From positions 973,860-1,020,909 of the forward strand of contig BFEA01000521.1 in the NCBI GenBank assembly GCA_003427395.1: DNA of 47,050 bases. Reading direction: 5' to 3'. The position numbers and the translations under genes are program-made. Under the pieces are notes generated by a model that had not been told where the DNA came from, made no database searches, and saw only the letters and a list, made by a program, of their open reading frames with translations. Of this stretch, positions 45,375-47,050 are shown one piece after another. The DNA comes from Chara braunii (Eukaryota; Streptophyta; Charophyceae; Charales; Characeae). Numbering within the stretch: the stretch's first letter is position 1; every line of letters begins with the position of its first letter.

Positions 45375-47050
45375 ACGCTCAAGACATATGTATTTACATA
45401 TATAGAGAGAGGGTTATAAATATGTGACGATCACTTCTCACAATCATAGTGAGACTCCTCTCAACCATATATATGTATATGATCGTAGACAGTCAAATCC
45501 AAAGTCTGAAACACCAAACATACATGCAATCATATCAAAGATTCAACCAAAAGTCCATGCACTACATGGTGCCAACTTCAATCATTCTCTGCGCCCACAC
45601 CCCTTGCTTTAGCCATACAAACCTCAACCTTAGCGCACCCTTCTAGCAATAAAATTCTCAGTACCTTTGTTAAATAGTCATTCAATAAAGTCCGGGTAAG
45701 AGCACAATGAAACCACACGGTTAAAGCCTTTAGGTTGAGTGACAAGAGTGGATTGGAGTTTAATCTTAAACCAACGAATCGACAACCGACCTGTTATCAG
45801 TGATAACATGAGATGATCCTTGTATGATCAAACTGAATCTAGTCCAAATCTTGAATCAAGCGATCAAGAGGACCTGTAACACAAGACAGATCAATCCCCA
45901 TGCTAAATCTATAAGTCCAAATCGAGAATAATCTCCACATCACGATTTCACAAGAATTATTCTACCTAATTAATTTTGAGCCTACCCCTAAGTCAGTGCC
46001 TAATGAAAAGGTAGATCTTTGGCAGAATTTCCTCTATGCAGAAGGGATTGTCAGAATTGTCACCTGTCAAGATATAATCTAACTCCTCTAAACTAAGAAA
46101 ATTTCAGCAGCGCTTTCCGTAGGAAAAGTGTCTTCTCATAATTTATAATAACTTAAATATGAAAACAAAAAACGATCTTTAACTCTGGAAAGTCTAAATT
46201 TGTCTAACTCCCTAAATTAGTAAAAATTTGGGCAGCACCTCCTTTAGAAAGGTAGACTTCGTAAACTTATATCAAGTCAGATATCAACTTAGACATAAAA
46301 CCTGAGTTCAACTAAGACAAAATTTAACTAATTCCTTAGATTTGTGAAAATTTCGTTAGCGCTTCCCTTAGAGAAAGTGTTATTCCAAGATTTATACAAA
46401 GCTAAGTCCAGAACCTAAAACGACTTTTGCTTTTCGAGGTCTAATTTTGTCTAACTCCCTGAATTAGTAAAGATTTGGACAAAACTCCCTTCAAAAAATG
46501 AGGCTTTCCAGATTTTTACTAAGCCAAAAAGTCAAAAAAACTAGACCCTAAAAAAGATTAAATTTGACTAACTCCTTGATTTTGTAGAAATTTCGGCAGC
46601 GCTTCGCGTAGAGAAAGTGACTTAACAAGATTTATACAAGACCAAGTACAATAAAAGATCCCAGAAAATGCATAAATTGATCTAAGTAAAAAAAAAACTT
46701 AACTTAGAAAATACAGGAATTGAAACTAACTCCTATGACTCTAGCACGTGGCGAGCATTTAAAGCAACTGCCTATCAATTGAAACTCAAACTAAGTGGTA
46801 GTTCAAGTTGCATTCGGCCTTATGCAGACCAAACCACAAAGGTAAGTACTCTCACCATCCCAAAGTCAATCATGTCAAACAATAGTTTGTAATCTTTCAA
46901 TCATTTATACCCTTATACCCAACTTACATAAAACATAAAGCTAGGTCACCCAAACTTATGAGAACCTGCCTAGCTCAACCATAATATACACAAACATATG
47001 GCACAACAACTTTTCTCTTCTCTGGGCACATGACTAGGCTCTCCTAGTCA
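45375..47050 (-). repeat. Module B4, cut by the window edge
   Basis: Begins like B2 (TATAAATATGTGACGATCA at about 45414). It holds five 122-bp units at 46080-46630 and the first hairpin of the array (AGCTAGG 46939-46945 with CCTAGCT 46969-46975). It runs off the window end. No gene is supported. Confidence 0.7.

Noticed and set aside
1-47050. CRISPR array, phage or bacterial operon
   Set aside because: The regular repeats found are LTR tandem units or minisatellites without uniform spacers. Gene content is retrotransposon only.

Overview
This is eukaryotic repeat DNA dominated by long terminal repeat (LTR) retrotransposons. I see no host gene, rRNA, tRNA, CRISPR array or bacterial operon in it. 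All recognisable retroelement coding sequence lies on the minus strand. The primer binding site matches the 3' end of plant-type tRNA-Asp, as in Athila-type elements, and the region is dense in diverged LTR material. A streptophyte plant or charophyte alga is therefore more likely than a fungus, but I cannot name the species.

Layout. I divide the repeated material into three modules, always in the plus-strand order L, B, A. L starts just beside the primer binding site, B is a long middle part, and A is the far end. Element 1 has the end of its left LTR at about 1-2075 (module A), an internal region at about 2100-11769, and a right LTR of L1 (11770-12745), a spacer, B1 (13412-19726) and a stub of A (19727-19821). 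Reading on the minus strand, its internal region runs tRNA-Asp primer binding site, leader, gag with a CCHC knuckle, protease, reverse transcriptase, RNase H and integrase. After integrase comes a second complete Gag-like frame that ends in its own CCHC knuckle. The A stub is cut off and joined straight to a second B (B2, 19832-25650). The order then repeats: A2 (25651-28060), a non-coding-like internal region (28061-32305), L2, B3, A3 (39166-41100), another such internal region (41101-44296), a primer binding site at 44297, L3 and B4 to the window end. The window is thus a head-to-tail array of related elements, one autonomous-type but decayed and two lacking gag-pol.

How the parts relate. 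Element 1 has every enzyme needed for retrotransposition, but gag, pol and the second gag-like frame are broken by nonsense codons, a 14-bp duplication and single-base frame changes, so it is dead as it stands. Elements 2 and 3 carry, where gag-pol would be, a different pair of minus-strand reading frames conserved between the two copies and of unknown function. This is the architecture of a large non-autonomous retrotransposon derivative.

The points most worth checking are the apparent LTR length (at least 8 kb, perhaps about 10 kb), the gag-like gene in the position usually held by env, the conserved unknown protein, and an array of hairpins in module B. The hairpins share a fixed loop but have stems that differ and stay complementary from copy to copy. 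Many boundaries are judged by eye and are approximate to tens of bases or more.
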